A DNA stretch of 43,889 nt. Source: GWF2-30-66 sp042576225 (lineage in GTDB: Bacteria; Babelota; Babeliae; Babelales; Vermiphilaceae). Positions 1-8,512 of the stretch are shown here, in pieces. Below the pieces are notes generated by a model. The model saw nothing but the letters and a program-made list of their open reading frames with translations. It did no database searches and had not been told where the DNA came from. Position 1 is the stretch's first letter. Every line of letters starts with the position of its first letter. The stretch is from assembly GCA_042576225.1 (NCBI GenBank), contig JBHPCA010000007.1, positions 1-43,889 of the forward strand, read 5' to 3'. The translations under genes and the position numbers were made by a program.

Positions 1-642
1 AAAGAGCAAGAAGAACAAGAGAGAAAGAAGAAGGAGCAGCAAAAGCAAAATAAGAAAAAGATAGAGGTGCAAGAGAATAAGAAAAAACAAATTGTATTGA
101 GATCTGATTTTGATAACAATGAGGATTCTTTGCAAAAATATTTAAAATTTTTTAAACAGAAAGCGAAAAAAGAAGGCAAAAAGCCTCCTTCTATATCTCA
201 TCTTCTACGAAACTTTCAAATAGGTGTTCCAAAAACCATTTATTGTCCAGAAGAAAAAGTAAAGCACCAACAGAAGGATAAGCAGAAAAAAGGAATACAA
301 GTTGTTTTTTCAGAGGCTCCGAAGGTTCCTGTCAACGATATAGTTGTTAAAGAAACTGGGAAGAATAAACAGGAGAAGAAAAACAAGGTTGCGCCACTTC
401 TTCCTAAAAAGACGTACAAAAAAAATAAAAGTAAAAAAAATAAGCGTGGACGTAAAATTTACAAAAAAGATACGGAATATAAAAATAAAGAAAAAGAACA
501 AAAAAAAGAAGTAAAAAAAACGTTCTTAGGGAGTCTTGTTGAGCGAGGTTCTAATTTTATAAATAAAGCAAAAAAGAAAGTAACAGATTCGATTGGTGGT
601 TATATTGGTGTTCCGAATACACAGGGACTTTGGCGGTACTAA
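1..642 (+). CDS. Lysine-rich protein, C-terminal part (5' end outside window)
   Basis: The frame is open from base 1, with 22 codons before the first GTG at 67, so that GTG is probably internal and the real start lies left of the window. The visible 213 residues are dominated by Lys, Glu and Gln and end in a short tail (FINKAKKKVTDSIGG, then GLWRY). Composition and the basic tail match the two proteins that follow at 897 and 2619, so I take it as the third member of that tandem array. No catalytic motif is visible and the function is unknown. Membership in the array is inferred from composition and position, because the diagnostic N-terminal part is missing. Confidence 0.75.
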   Translation, partial: KEQEEQERKKKEQQKQNKKKIEVQENKKKQIVLRSDFDNNEDSLQKYLKFFKQKAKKEGKKPPSISHLLRNFQIGVPKTIYCPEEKVKHQQKDKQKKGIQVVFSEAPKVPVNDIVVKETGKNKQEKKNKVAPLLPKKTYKKNKSKKNKRGRKIYKKDTEYKNKEKEQKKEVKKTFLGSLVERGSNFINKAKKKVTDSIGGYIGVPNTQGLWRY

Positions 643-671
643 GCATGATTAATATCAGTTGAAATTAAGTT

Positions 672-716
672 ATTACGACAAGTCCTTAGTTTTTGAAAAC
701 CAAGGGCTGCCGTAAT
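672..716. other. Long stem-loop after the first gene
   Basis: ATTACG at 672-677 pairs with CGTAAT at 711-716. Inside, CCTTaGTTT (684-692) pairs with AAACcAAGG (697-705) with one mismatch and a four-base loop. It lies 30 bases after the stop at 642 and could be a terminator or mRNA end structure. There is no proper T-run, so its function is uncertain. Confidence 0.4.
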
Positions 717-816
717 ATTAGTACCTGGGTGTGCAAGGATTTTTGAAAGATTATACTAAGAAAAGAGTAAAACAGTAGTTAGGGATGGAAGTAGTGGGTT
801 TTTGACTCAATAATAT

Positions 817-844
817 TTTATGATTATTATTTTCTAATCATAAA
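817..844. other. Perfect AT-rich palindrome upstream of the 897 gene
   Basis: TTTATGATTA (817-826) and TAATCATAAA (835-844) form a perfect 10-bp stem with an 8-base loop. It sits about 50 bases before the ATG at 897 and just before a possible -10 (TATTAT, 854-859). This position fits an operator as well as a transcription terminator for the preceding gene; the sequence alone does not decide. Confidence 0.4.
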
Positions 845-896
845 GTTTAAGTTTATTATGCTTGTTAGAAAATAGAAGGGTTCAGGGGTATAAATA

Positions 897-2462
897 ATGG
901 AAAATTTTAAGAAAATGAAGAAAATGACAAGTCTTATTTTGTCTATTTCTATAATGACTTCAGCGTTAAGCCCATCGCTTGCACAAGCAGGCCTTTGGGA
1001 TAATGTAAAGAGTTTTGGTAATTCTTTACTTGCAAAAATAGTTTTTGCGAGCAAAAAAGTTAAAAAGACTACAGGGAGTGTTTTTAAGAGTTTAAATGGT
1101 CGCGCAAAAAAAATAGTTAATTCAGGTGTTTCTAATAAATCTAAGAAATTCTTTAAAAAAGCTTTGCCGGTAATTCCGATTTTGGCATCGATACCTTTTA
1201 TTTTATATTTATTTAAACCAAAAAGACCGGCGTTTGCTCCAGTAAAATCGAAATTTACTTCAATGCTTGGTTGGGCTGCCAAAAGATTCTTTGGTGGTGC
1301 TTTGGTTACCGCTGGAATAGGTGGAATAGTATTGCTATTATGGAAGCTATTTTTTAAAAAAGTTGTAGATGATACCGTATCTGGCGGTGTTGGTAGTGTT
1401 AGACGCGAAGTCAAAGACTTTCTAAATGAAGATCTGAAAGATGTAAAAGAGGACCTAAAAGAAGACATAAAAGAAGTAATAAAAGACGTAAAAGAAGATC
1501 TAAAAGAAGACATAAAAGAATTAAGGGATGAGAGCCTTGATAAAGCTAAAGAGTTTATGGATAACGAAATCAACAAGGTCAAAAAAAATGTAAACGAAGT
1601 GGTAGAAGATGTTTTAGATGAAGCTAATGACTTTATAGATAAGCAAAAAGAGAAGGTAAAAGAGGATTTCGAGGAAGTACTAGAAGATGGCTTGGATAAA
1701 GTCGATAACCTTATAAATGATCAAAAGTATGAGGTGAAAAAAGATATAGAGGATATAAGAGACGAAAGCATCGAGAAAGTCGAGAAGTTTCTTGATGGTC
1801 AAAGAGAGAATATAAAAAAAGATGTAAATAAGTTTACAGACGATAAATTAAACAAAGTAAAAAAAGATGTTAACGATATATTGGATACAAACATCAAAAA
1901 AACAGGAAAAACAGTAGAAAAAACAGTTAACAAAATAGTAGATGAAAATAAAGAAAAACTAAAAGATATAATAGACTATGCGCCTTGGAGGATACCTACA
2001 AAACCTTTATATAAAGGTGGAGTTTGGGTTTATAATAAGATTTTTGGTCCGAAAAAAGAAAACAAAAAAAAGAAATTAAAAGTTTTTAAAAAGAAGCTTG
2101 AAATCGAGAAAAAGTATAAAAAGAAAAAGAAAAAATCTTTTCATCCTCGTAGGGTTTTGCCAAAGCGCCCAACAAAGCCTTTGCCCAAAAGAAAGAAAGA
2201 GAAAAATAAAGAAAAAGACACAGAAGAAATTATAATAAAAGAAAATATGGAACTTAAAAATAAAAATAAAGAAGAGCAAAAAAAGACGAAAGAGACAAAG
2301 CGCAACAAGAAAAAGATAGAGCTAAATGATATAAAAGAATGGCCTGTTTTAAATGGGAGCATCGTAGAAGATAATGATAATCTTAGCTATAGTGATGAAC
2401 GAGACGATTATTTAGATTTTAAAGATGTTACAGATGATAAAAAGAAAAGTCTAGTTGAGTAA
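897..2462 (+). CDS. Secreted lysine-rich coiled-coil repeat protein (paralog 2)
   Basis: The 521-residue product starts at an ATG with AGGGGT seven bases upstream. Residues 1-31 are a clear signal peptide (hydrophobic SLILSISIMTSAL, likely cleavage after AQA). A module shared with the next gene follows: GNSLLAKIVFASKKV, a hydrophobic segment around KKALPVIPILASIPFILYL, and a second one ending LLLWKLFFKK at about residue 155. Residues about 170-355 are charged helical repeats. Four consecutive 26-residue units can be aligned, beginning SLDKAKEF, VLDEANDF, GLDKVDNL and SIEKVEKF, preceded by a tandem 15-residue DVKEDLKEDIKE unit. The last third is very basic and low in complexity. The repeats recall apolipoprotein/LEA-type amphipathic helices that lie on membranes. 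This is a resemblance, not a family assignment. The product probably sits in the envelope or is exported. Confidence 0.85.
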   Translation: MENFKKMKKMTSLILSISIMTSALSPSLAQAGLWDNVKSFGNSLLAKIVFASKKVKKTTGSVFKSLNGRAKKIVNSGVSNKSKKFFKKALPVIPILASIPFILYLFKPKRPAFAPVKSKFTSMLGWAAKRFFGGALVTAGIGGIVLLLWKLFFKKVVDDTVSGGVGSVRREVKDFLNEDLKDVKEDLKEDIKEVIKDVKEDLKEDIKELRDESLDKAKEFMDNEINKVKKNVNEVVEDVLDEANDFIDKQKEKVKEDFEEVLEDGLDKVDNLINDQKYEVKKDIEDIRDESIEKVEKFLDGQRENIKKDVNKFTDDKLNKVKKDVNDILDTNIKKTGKTVEKTVNKIVDENKEKLKDIIDYAPWRIPTKPLYKGGVWVYNKIFGPKKENKKKKLKVFKKKLEIEKKYKKKKKKSFHPRRVLPKRPTKPLPKRKKEKNKEKDTEEIIIKENMELKNKNKEEQKKTKETKRNKKKIELNDIKEWPVLNGSIVEDNDNLSYSDERDDYLDFKDVTDDKKKSLVE

Positions 2463-2482
2463 AGTCAGAGCGTTGAGAAAAA

Positions 2483-2525
2483 AGGGATGGCAATGAATCT
2501 TGGGCTTTTGACGCAGCAATATTTT
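2483..2525 (+). repeat. Duplicated upstream region of the secreted-protein paralogs
   Basis: The AGGGATGG ... TTTTTGAC/CTTTTGAC ... CAATATTTT series here also occurs at 781-820 upstream of the 897 gene. The tandem duplication that made the paralogs therefore included the region before the gene, not only the coding part. The shared block may carry common regulatory sequence. Confidence 0.55.
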
Positions 2526-2618
2526 TGGACTATTGTTTAAATTGTCTAGGGGTGTGTAAAAAAGCGTATAGAGTTCGTCGTGTTTATTTCTTTTGATATA
2601 TTTGCATAAAGGTGGAAC

Positions 2619-5024
2619 GTGAAAAAGGTTCTTAGAAGTAGTGGTAGGTTATCAAGATTCTTAGAATCAAGACTTTTAAAGTCAAAACTTGTGAAGTCAA
2701 GACTTGTGAAGTCAAAATTTTTAAAATTATGTTTGAGTTTTTCTATTTTGTTCTCTTCTATAACGCCTTGTCTTTCTCAGGCAGGTTTTGGGGATAACTT
2801 AAAGACTTTCGGAAACTCTTTGATTGCAAAGATAGTGTTTGCGAGCAAAGTGGTTGGCAAAAAAGTTGAGGATACAACCAAAAGTGTTTTTACAGGTTTA
2901 AGCAAGTGTGCAAAAAGCGTAAATAACTGTGTGAGCGAAAATACGAAAAAAATAGCGAGTTCAAATTTTGCTCATAAATCTAAAAAATTTCTAAAAAAAG
3001 CTTGGCCAATCATTCCAGTGTTGGCATCAGTGTCCTTCGTTGCATATTTATTTAATAAGTTAAAAAGGCCTGCGTCTGTTTCGCAAAAGTCTAAAATACT
3101 CTTGTTTTTACGTAAGAATGCTAAAAAATTATTTGGTGATAACAAGTTATTGTGTGGATTAATAGCTGCAGGTATTGGTTTGCCAATATTGCTTTTGTTG
3201 TGGAAGCTGTTTTTCAAAAAAGGTAACGGTGATGATAAGTCTGGTGGTGCTCAAGGTGGAACGAGTAAATCTAAAGATGTAGAGAAAAAAGAGACCTATC
3301 AAGAGGCTAATAATGATAGTAATAAAAAGATTGAGAAAGAGAGTAAGAAAGAAGTTAAGAATGGGAGCAAGTCTTTGCTCAACGGACCGCAGGATGCAAA
3401 AAAAGGGAAAAATAAAAAGACCAAAGATGATGATGCAAAAAAACTTCTTGTCAATAAAGATAAAGAGGGTTTTTTTGGTAGGCTGAGAAAAAAAATTTTT
3501 AACAAAAAAACTTTAAAGAGAATTTCTCCAATTATACCATTGGTATTAGCAGTGCCATTTGTGGGTATACTTTTAAGAAAAAGTAGGCCAAAGAAATCAA
3601 AGCTTTCTTTGTTCTTTAATGTTTTTTCAAAAAGGAAAGCCAAAAGTTCTATGTCGCCAGCTTTGATATTTGCAGCTAAAAAACTTTTTGGCGGGGCGTT
3701 ATCTTCAATGGGAACAGGGTTAGGGATAAGTCTTGTTTTATTTGCTGCATGGAAGTTTTATTTTGAGAAGAAAAAAAATGATCTTGATGATTCTATAAAA
3801 AAAGCTAAAGAACTTAAAGATGATGCCAAAAAAGTATACGACGATGCAAAAAAGCAGGCTGACGATAAACTCAAAAAAACAAAAGAAATATTGGATAAAG
3901 CCAAAAAGCTCAAAGATGAGACCGTAAAAACGGTGCAGGATGAGCTTGATAAACGCGTGAAACAAACGAAAGATATCGTCGAAGATGTCAAAAAAGAAAT
4001 GGATAAACGCGCAATGCAGGGCAAAGAAATCGTTGATAAGGTAAAGGATATTAAAGACGAGACTGTAAAAACAGTGAAAAAAGAGGTTGATAAGCGTATA
4101 AAACAGTTTAAAAAGATGAAAAATAAGACAGCAAAACAAGCAAATAAAATATTGGACAAGACAAAAAAGGTTCTTAAAGAAGATATGCCAAAGTTTTTGA
4201 AAGAAGATTTGCCAAAAGCAATAGCTCAAGGGGTTGTTAACATCCCTCGTTATACTGGCGAATTTATGATGGGAAAAGTAAAAGGTTTAGTGTTTGAGAA
4301 TAACAATCCCCGAGTGCCAATTTGCGAAGAAAAAGAAATAATAAAAAGAGAGACTGTAATTCTTGTAGATAAAGAAAATAAAGATAAGGAAGAAGTTAAG
4401 CGGGATTCTGCAGAACAAAGTAAAAAGGCTAAAAAGAAAGAAAAAAAAGTTTTTTTTGAAGAAGATGAGGATGAGCCTGAGGTCCAAGATAAGCAGGATG
4501 AGCAGGAGAAAAAAGAGTTAAAAAAAGAGCTAGACGAATTTATGACTAAGATTGATATTTGTGAAATTGATGAATACTCAAAGAAACAAGAAAAGAAACT
4601 GAAAGCAATAGAAGAGAAAGAAAAGAGATTAAAAAGGAGAGTAGAAGAGAGACGACAGAAAAGGTTACAAAAAAGACTAAGATTAAGAAAAAAGAAAGAG
4701 AATCACAATAAAAAAGTAAAGCTACCAGTAAACATAAAGCTTGAGAATGATACATTTTTTGGTAATGGAAGTTTTGAAGAAAATCAAGAGCTAAAACAAG
4801 AGATTTCACAACAGATTGAGACAATAATTGTTCCGAAAATTATCCAAAAAACAGAGGAAGATAAAAATAAAGAGTCAAAAAAGATAAACCTTTCTAATTC
4901 TTTTTTTCACAGAAGAAGGACAATGTCGGGTGGAAATAATAAAAAAAGGGAAGAAATAATAGTAATTAAAGAGAAGAAGAAGAAATGCAAAAAAATTAAG
5001 AAAAATAAGATTAAAATGGATTAA
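2619..5024 (+). CDS. Secreted lysine-rich protein with doubled membrane module (paralog 3)
   Basis: This 801-residue product starts at GTG preceded by AAAGGTGG. The signal peptide has an unusually long basic n-region (residues 1-36, expanded by a 5-residue repeat), then LCLSFSILFSSI, with likely cleavage after LSQA. The module seen in the 897 protein (GNSLIAKIVFASK ... KKAWPIIPVLASVSFVAYLF ... LLLLWKLFFKK) is present, and a second copy follows at about residues 290-385 (RISPIIPLVLAVPFVGILL ... KKLFGGALSSMGTGLG ... AAWKFYFEKK). Residues about 390-530 are charged helical repeats with recurring DETVKTV and DKR units. The C-terminal 250 residues are Lys/Glu low-complexity. The function is unknown. 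The internal doubling of the hydrophobic module is the main difference from its neighbour. Confidence 0.85.
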   Translation: MKKVLRSSGRLSRFLESRLLKSKLVKSRLVKSKFLKLCLSFSILFSSITPCLSQAGFGDNLKTFGNSLIAKIVFASKVVGKKVEDTTKSVFTGLSKCAKSVNNCVSENTKKIASSNFAHKSKKFLKKAWPIIPVLASVSFVAYLFNKLKRPASVSQKSKILLFLRKNAKKLFGDNKLLCGLIAAGIGLPILLLLWKLFFKKGNGDDKSGGAQGGTSKSKDVEKKETYQEANNDSNKKIEKESKKEVKNGSKSLLNGPQDAKKGKNKKTKDDDAKKLLVNKDKEGFFGRLRKKIFNKKTLKRISPIIPLVLAVPFVGILLRKSRPKKSKLSLFFNVFSKRKAKSSMSPALIFAAKKLFGGALSSMGTGLGISLVLFAAWKFYFEKKKNDLDDSIKKAKELKDDAKKVYDDAKKQADDKLKKTKEILDKAKKLKDETVKTVQDELDKRVKQTKDIVEDVKKEMDKRAMQGKEIVDKVKDIKDETVKTVKKEVDKRIKQFKKMKNKTAKQANKILDKTKKVLKEDMPKFLKEDLPKAIAQGVVNIPRYTGEFMMGKVKGLVFENNNPRVPICEEKEIIKRETVILVDKENKDKEEVKRDSAEQSKKAKKKEKKVFFEEDEDEPEVQDKQDEQEKKELKKELDEFMTKIDICEIDEYSKKQEKKLKAIEEKEKRLKRRVEERRQKRLQKRLRLRKKKENHNKKVKLPVNIKLENDTFFGNGSFEENQELKQEISQQIETIIVPKIIQKTEEDKNKESKKINLSNSFFHRRRTMSGGNNKKREEIIVIKEKKKKCKKIKKNKIKMD
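2664..2723 (+). repeat. 15-bp tandem repeat in the signal-peptide n-region
   Basis: Four 15-base units, two of them nearly identical (AAGTCAAAACTTGTG at 2679-2693 and AAGTCAAGACTTGTG at 2694-2708), encode 5-residue units of the type K-S-R/K-L-V. The repeat lengthens the positively charged n-region of the signal peptide in frame and is the kind of tract that changes copy number by slippage. Confidence 0.75.
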
Positions 5025-5108
5025 TATTTTGGGCTCAGGATAAGGACGAATGGTAAGATAGAATGCGCTCCCAGAAAAGCATTTTGAATTTTCGAATTCA
5101 TGTTAAAT

Positions 5109-6251
5109 TTACAGCTTTCCATCAAGAATTTTTTGTCTATAATCGGCCATTAGGCTAACCATAAACTGTAGGTTGTGAATAGTAGCCAATGTATGAGCTA
5201 CCGGTTCCTTTGCCTTGAATAGATGGTGAAGATAGGCGACAGTGAACTTCTGGCATGTAATACATGGGCAGTTTTGGTCTATTGGCCTAAAAATCTCTTT
5301 ATTTGCACTGCGTAATATCTTTAAATTTCCATTATTGGTGAATAAAAGTCCATGGCGTGCGCATTTAGTTGGGTGTGAGCTGTCAAAAGTGTCCAAGCCC
5401 ATTTTTATGCAAGTTTCAAGTGAGTTTAAGTCTCCTATACCAAGCAGATGATTAGGTTTGTTCTCAGGGAGTAATGGTGTGGCAAACTGCAGCATTTCAA
5501 ACATTTGTTCATGTGTTTTGCCTAATGAGCCGCCAATAGCAAACCCATCAAAATCAAGTTTAGAAAGATATTCGCAACTTAATTTTCTTAAGTTTTTATC
5601 TATGCCACCATGCACAACGGCGTACATAGCCTGGTTATTTCTATTTTCTAGATGCGTGTCCAAAGACCTTTTTTCCCATCGGTGGGTCCTGTGCAAAGAT
5701 TCTTCTAATGCTTTTTGGTCAATATGATACGGCGGTAATTCGTCCAGAGGAATAATAATATCGGCTCCCAGATCTTTTTGCGCTTGGATCGATGTTTCTG
5801 GGGTAAGTAAAACCTTGTCCCCATTTCGGTAAGATCTGAATGTGACGCCTTCTTCGCAAATGCGCAGCACTGTTCCATCAAGTTTTTTCTTACCCTTGCT
5901 TTTGAGCTCATCTTTTACAGAGCCATAAGCTAAGCTAAATACCTGAAATCCGCCTGAATCTGTAATAATTGGCTTGTTTCTGTGCAAGAACTTATGCAAG
6001 CCCCCAGCTTTGGCTACTGTTTGTGTCCCCGGCTGCAATATTAAATGGTACGTATTGCAGAACATAAGCTGTAGATCAATACTGTCTGCCAGATGGCTAT
6101 CGACTGCTTTGAGCGTTGCATTGGTACCAACAGCTACAAAGTTTGGCGTGTCGATTGTACCATGCGGTGTATGTATTTTGCCAACCCGTGCTCTGGACTT
6201 TTTGGACTTGTATATTTCTTGAAACTTAAAAAAATTACTCATAATCCCCAT
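5109..6251 (-). CDS. tgt: tRNA-guanine transglycosylase
   Basis: Exchanges G34 of GUN-anticodon tRNAs for a 7-deazaguanine base. Residues numbered from the 6251 start: TDSGGFQ with the general-acid Asp98, FDSSHPTKCARHG with the nucleophile Asp290, and zinc ligands C328, C330, C333 and H359. Two positions that set base specificity in preQ1-type bacterial enzymes differ. DEC is DEL (Leu172), and the GGLAVGE loop is a shorter GGSLGK (240-245). This fits a queuine-type rather than preQ1-type enzyme, which is an inference. The start is ambiguous: the ATG at 6242 has GGGG just upstream, whereas the ATG at 6251 lacks a ribosome site. The gene is 63 bases downstream of yhhQ, probably in one operon. 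Confidence 0.95.
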   Translation of the reverse strand: MGIMSNFFKFQEIYKSKKSRARVGKIHTPHGTIDTPNFVAVGTNATLKAVDSHLADSIDLQLMFCNTYHLILQPGTQTVAKAGGLHKFLHRNKPIITDSGGFQVFSLAYGSVKDELKSKGKKKLDGTVLRICEEGVTFRSYRNGDKVLLTPETSIQAQKDLGADIIIPLDELPPYHIDQKALEESLHRTHRWEKRSLDTHLENRNNQAMYAVVHGGIDKNLRKLSCEYLSKLDFDGFAIGGSLGKTHEQMFEMLQFATPLLPENKPNHLLGIGDLNSLETCIKMGLDTFDSSHPTKCARHGLLFTNNGNLKILRSANKEIFRPIDQNCPCITCQKFTVAYLHHLFKAKEPVAHTLATIHNLQFMVSLMADYRQKILDGKL

Positions 6252-6314
6252 TAAAACTTGTAAAGTTACACTTTTTATAGTTTTACTTGTATATGCCTAA
6301 TATAACAAAAAAGC

Positions 6315-6986
6315 TTAATTTTGGCTATTTATTCGTGTTTTTGTCCTAAAAATAGAGATAATTGGTACAGCTATCAAGATAGTGGCTACTTTGACGATAA
6401 AGCTGATTATAATGACATCCCAGATGTTTTGCACTATGCCATACAGGCCGGCAAAAGAAAAGAGTACTGTGTCTATAGCTTGTACCACAAAAAGCGATAT
6501 AATATTGCGCAAGAAAAACTGCTTGCCAGAAAATTTATTTTTTAAAAACCCATATAACATTCTATCTATGAGCTGCACGATAAGCGTTACTGCGATAGAT
6601 GCGATTGCGATTCTCGGCATGAATCTTAATATAAAATGAAAATGCATAGCGCTTGTGTCATACATACTTGGGATATAGGCCAAATGTATTTGTGTAACGA
6701 TTACATAAAAAAGTAATGCAAAAAAGCAGGTCCATATAGTTTTTTTTACTATACTTTTCCCAAAATATTCTTGTAATAAGTTTAAGCCCAATATTGCACC
6801 GACTGAAAATGCGTCTGATGCTGTAGGATGTAGGCCAAATAGTGTTATCTGTTTTACTACAAACAGGTTTGCCAGTACGCAAAACAGTACTATAGCTGCA
6901 ACCAAACTTTCTTTTGAAATTTTTAGTGCAAGTACTGTAAACAAACTTATGAGTATCACATGAATAAAAAAAAGTAACTCGTTCAT
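6315..6986 (-). CDS. yhhQ: Queuosine-precursor transporter of the YhhQ family
   Basis: Inner-membrane protein of 223 residues with about six hydrophobic segments. The stretch LFGLHPTASDAFSVGAILGLNLLQEYFGK is typical of the YhhQ/Vut_1 family, which imports queuosine precursors such as preQ0, preQ1 or queuine. The frame extends to 7055, but the start at 6986 is better: AAGGAAAAT directly precedes this ATG and hydrophobic sequence begins at once (MNELLFFIHVILISLF). The gene lies directly upstream of tgt on the same strand, so import and tRNA insertion are encoded together. No queC, queD, queE or queF is visible in the window. Confidence 0.9.
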   Translation of the reverse strand: MNELLFFIHVILISLFTVLALKISKESLVAAIVLFCVLANLFVVKQITLFGLHPTASDAFSVGAILGLNLLQEYFGKSIVKKTIWTCFFALLFYVIVTQIHLAYIPSMYDTSAMHFHFILRFMPRIAIASIAVTLIVQLIDRMLYGFLKNKFSGKQFFLRNIISLFVVQAIDTVLFSFAGLYGIVQNIWDVIIISFIVKVATILIAVPIISIFRTKTRINSQN

Positions 6987-7084
6987 ATTTTCCTTATTAT
7001 ATTTAATTAATTTTAACGAGAACTCGAAATAAAAACACAAGAAACAAACGCTCAATTTAACAAGGTGCTCATCCCCCCCGCTCT

Positions 7085-7294
7085 CCCTGAGCCTGACGAA
7101 GGGTTTATATTAAAATTTTATTTTTTCTAAGTGGAGCTTGTTTTTGGTAATATAGCAAACTATTTAAACATTTAAAACCAACTTTTTATTGAGATTTAGT
7201 ATGTTTATTGCATAATAAAACCAGGATAGTGATTTTTTGTAGATTTTTTTAGAAAAAATAAGCTTTTAATATATACCCTTCGTCAAGCTCAGGG
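7085..7294. repeat. Inverted-repeat (MITE-like) element, copy A
   Basis: Two 19-base arms, 7085-7103 and 7276-7294, are inverted copies with one mismatch, and the similarity continues outward into C-rich/G-rich flanks and inward into TTTATATTAAAA. The interior has no open frame. Its right half (about 7190-7270, including AGAAAAAATAAGCTTTTAAT) closely matches the interior of copy B at 34566-34671, so the two are copies of one element and not chance palindromes. The element fills the gap between yhhQ and murB. Confidence 0.8.
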
Positions 7295-7385
7295 ATGACG
7301 GGTGAGAGAAGCTTTTCGCGTTATTTGTGAGTGTTTCTTGTTATTTGTGAGTGTTTCTTAATGCTAATTAATTGTCGAGTTTTTA

Positions 7386-8378
7386 TTATCGTAATAACGG
7401 GTACGTATCAAACCCTATAAGCTGACACTCTGGTTGTGGAATAATCCCAAAATTCTTTTTAACTAACTGCTGCATCTCTCTTGCCAAGTTTATAATATCT
7501 TGGGATGTTGCATTACCTGTATTGACGATCATGTTTGCATGTTTGTGAGAGATAATAGCACCACCGTAGGATAGCTGCCCCTTTATACCTAGTTTATCAA
7601 GATAGTAGGCAACGTAAATCATTTTTTTACCTGAGCCAGACTTGTCTGAGCCAGATATAGTCTGGGTTACTTCGTGCTCCAGAAAGTTTCTGAAAAAACT
7701 GCCACAGGTGTGTGTGTTAGGATATCGCGCATTTCTGTGTCGCGTGATTTCTACAGATCTGCCTTTTGCGTAAGCAGTTTCTAAGTCAGTGGCTTTTTTA
7801 AGTTTAAAAGTAGCCTGTGTTAAAAAGTAGTTTTTTTCAAATAGTTTTGACTTGTCGTATCCAAAGTTAAACCAGTTTTGGTCTACCAGCTTTATTTTCC
7901 CAGTAGTTTTATTGATAACCTGGGCCTGGTGCAAAAAATCACTTAAAAAATGTTTAAAATAATGGATATTGATATACACTGAGCCGCCAACGGTTCCTGG
8001 TATGCCACTAAATTCCTCCAGGCCAGTTATATTATGCTCCAAGCAGTAGTGTATCAAATTTTCTATAGGCACCCCAGCACCGGCCTGCACAAGAATGTTT
8101 TTACTATTACCTGTGTTATTTTCTGTGTTATTGTTTAGTTTTTCATGAGTTATTTCACATAACTCTGGTTTTATTACAAGCCCGTCAAAACCATTATCAC
8201 TGATAAGAATGTTGGCCCCTTTTCCCAATACGAAAATGGGCAATTTTTTATTATCTGCGTAGGCAAGTGCTTCTTGAAATGCAATGTTGTTTGTAGGCTC
8301 TGTGTAAAATTTGGCGGTTCCACCGGTTTGAAACCAGTTTTTGTTTTTTAATGGGGTATTCTCTTGTATTATTCTCAT
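7386..8378 (-). CDS. murB: UDP-N-acetylenolpyruvoylglucosamine reductase
   Basis: Reduces the enolpyruvyl ether to UDP-MurNAc in cytoplasmic peptidoglycan synthesis, using FAD and NADPH. The 330-residue product has the FAD-binding motifs LGKGANILISDNGFDGLVI and EEFSGIPGTVGGSVYIN, the proton-donor serine in CGSFFRNF, and the C-terminal catalytic Glu in PQPEC. A Ser/Gly/Lys-rich insert (about residues 240-255) lies before the IYVAYYLD segment, and the usual GAYG after VYIN is replaced by IHYF. With glmU and mreB also present, the cell probably makes a peptidoglycan wall. The gene stands alone, divergent from the TPR-Fic pair. Confidence 0.95.
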   Translation of the reverse strand: MRIIQENTPLKNKNWFQTGGTAKFYTEPTNNIAFQEALAYADNKKLPIFVLGKGANILISDNGFDGLVIKPELCEITHEKLNNNTENNTGNSKNILVQAGAGVPIENLIHYCLEHNITGLEEFSGIPGTVGGSVYINIHYFKHFLSDFLHQAQVINKTTGKIKLVDQNWFNFGYDKSKLFEKNYFLTQATFKLKKATDLETAYAKGRSVEITRHRNARYPNTHTCGSFFRNFLEHEVTQTISGSDKSGSGKKMIYVAYYLDKLGIKGQLSYGGAIISHKHANMIVNTGNATSQDIINLAREMQQLVKKNFGIIPQPECQLIGFDTYPLLR

Positions 8379-8472
8379 GGCTTTTCTCGTGTTTAGGGGG
8401 TTTCTTTGTTACAAGAATACCATTTTTGGGAAAAAAGCGAAAAACCCTGTCTTTTCACGTTTTTTGTTATAT

Positions 8473-8512
8473 CCCCTATTGCCAAAAGGAGTAAAAATTG
8501 GGAAAATAGGGG
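8473..8512 (+). promoter_or_regulatory. Hairpin in the leader of the TPR-Fic pair
   Basis: CCCCTATT (8473-8480) and AATAGGGG (8505-8512) form a perfect 8-bp stem, with an inner CCAA/TTGG pairing (8482-8485 and 8498-8501). The apical loop holds AAAAGGAG, a ribosome-site-like sequence. It lies 45 bases before the GTG start at 8558. It could be a regulatory mRNA structure or an operator; no function is demonstrated. Confidence 0.4.

Noticed and set aside
827..1582. 251-codon open frame on the minus strand opposite the 897 gene
   Set aside because: It is an antisense shadow of the charged repeat region (Ser/Phe/Leu-rich product mirroring Lys/Glu codons), with no ribosome site and no recognisable motif. 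The same applies to the minus-strand frames at 2972-3217, 3299-3643 and 3738-4229.
6315..7055. Longer yhhQ start at 7055
   Set aside because: The extra 23 residues are polar/aromatic, lack a ribosome site, and precede the well-placed AAGGA-ATG at 6986.
7085..7294. Simple Rho-independent terminator pair
   Set aside because: The arms are about 170 bases apart, the interior is conserved with copy B, and no T-run follows either arm as in the true terminators of this window.
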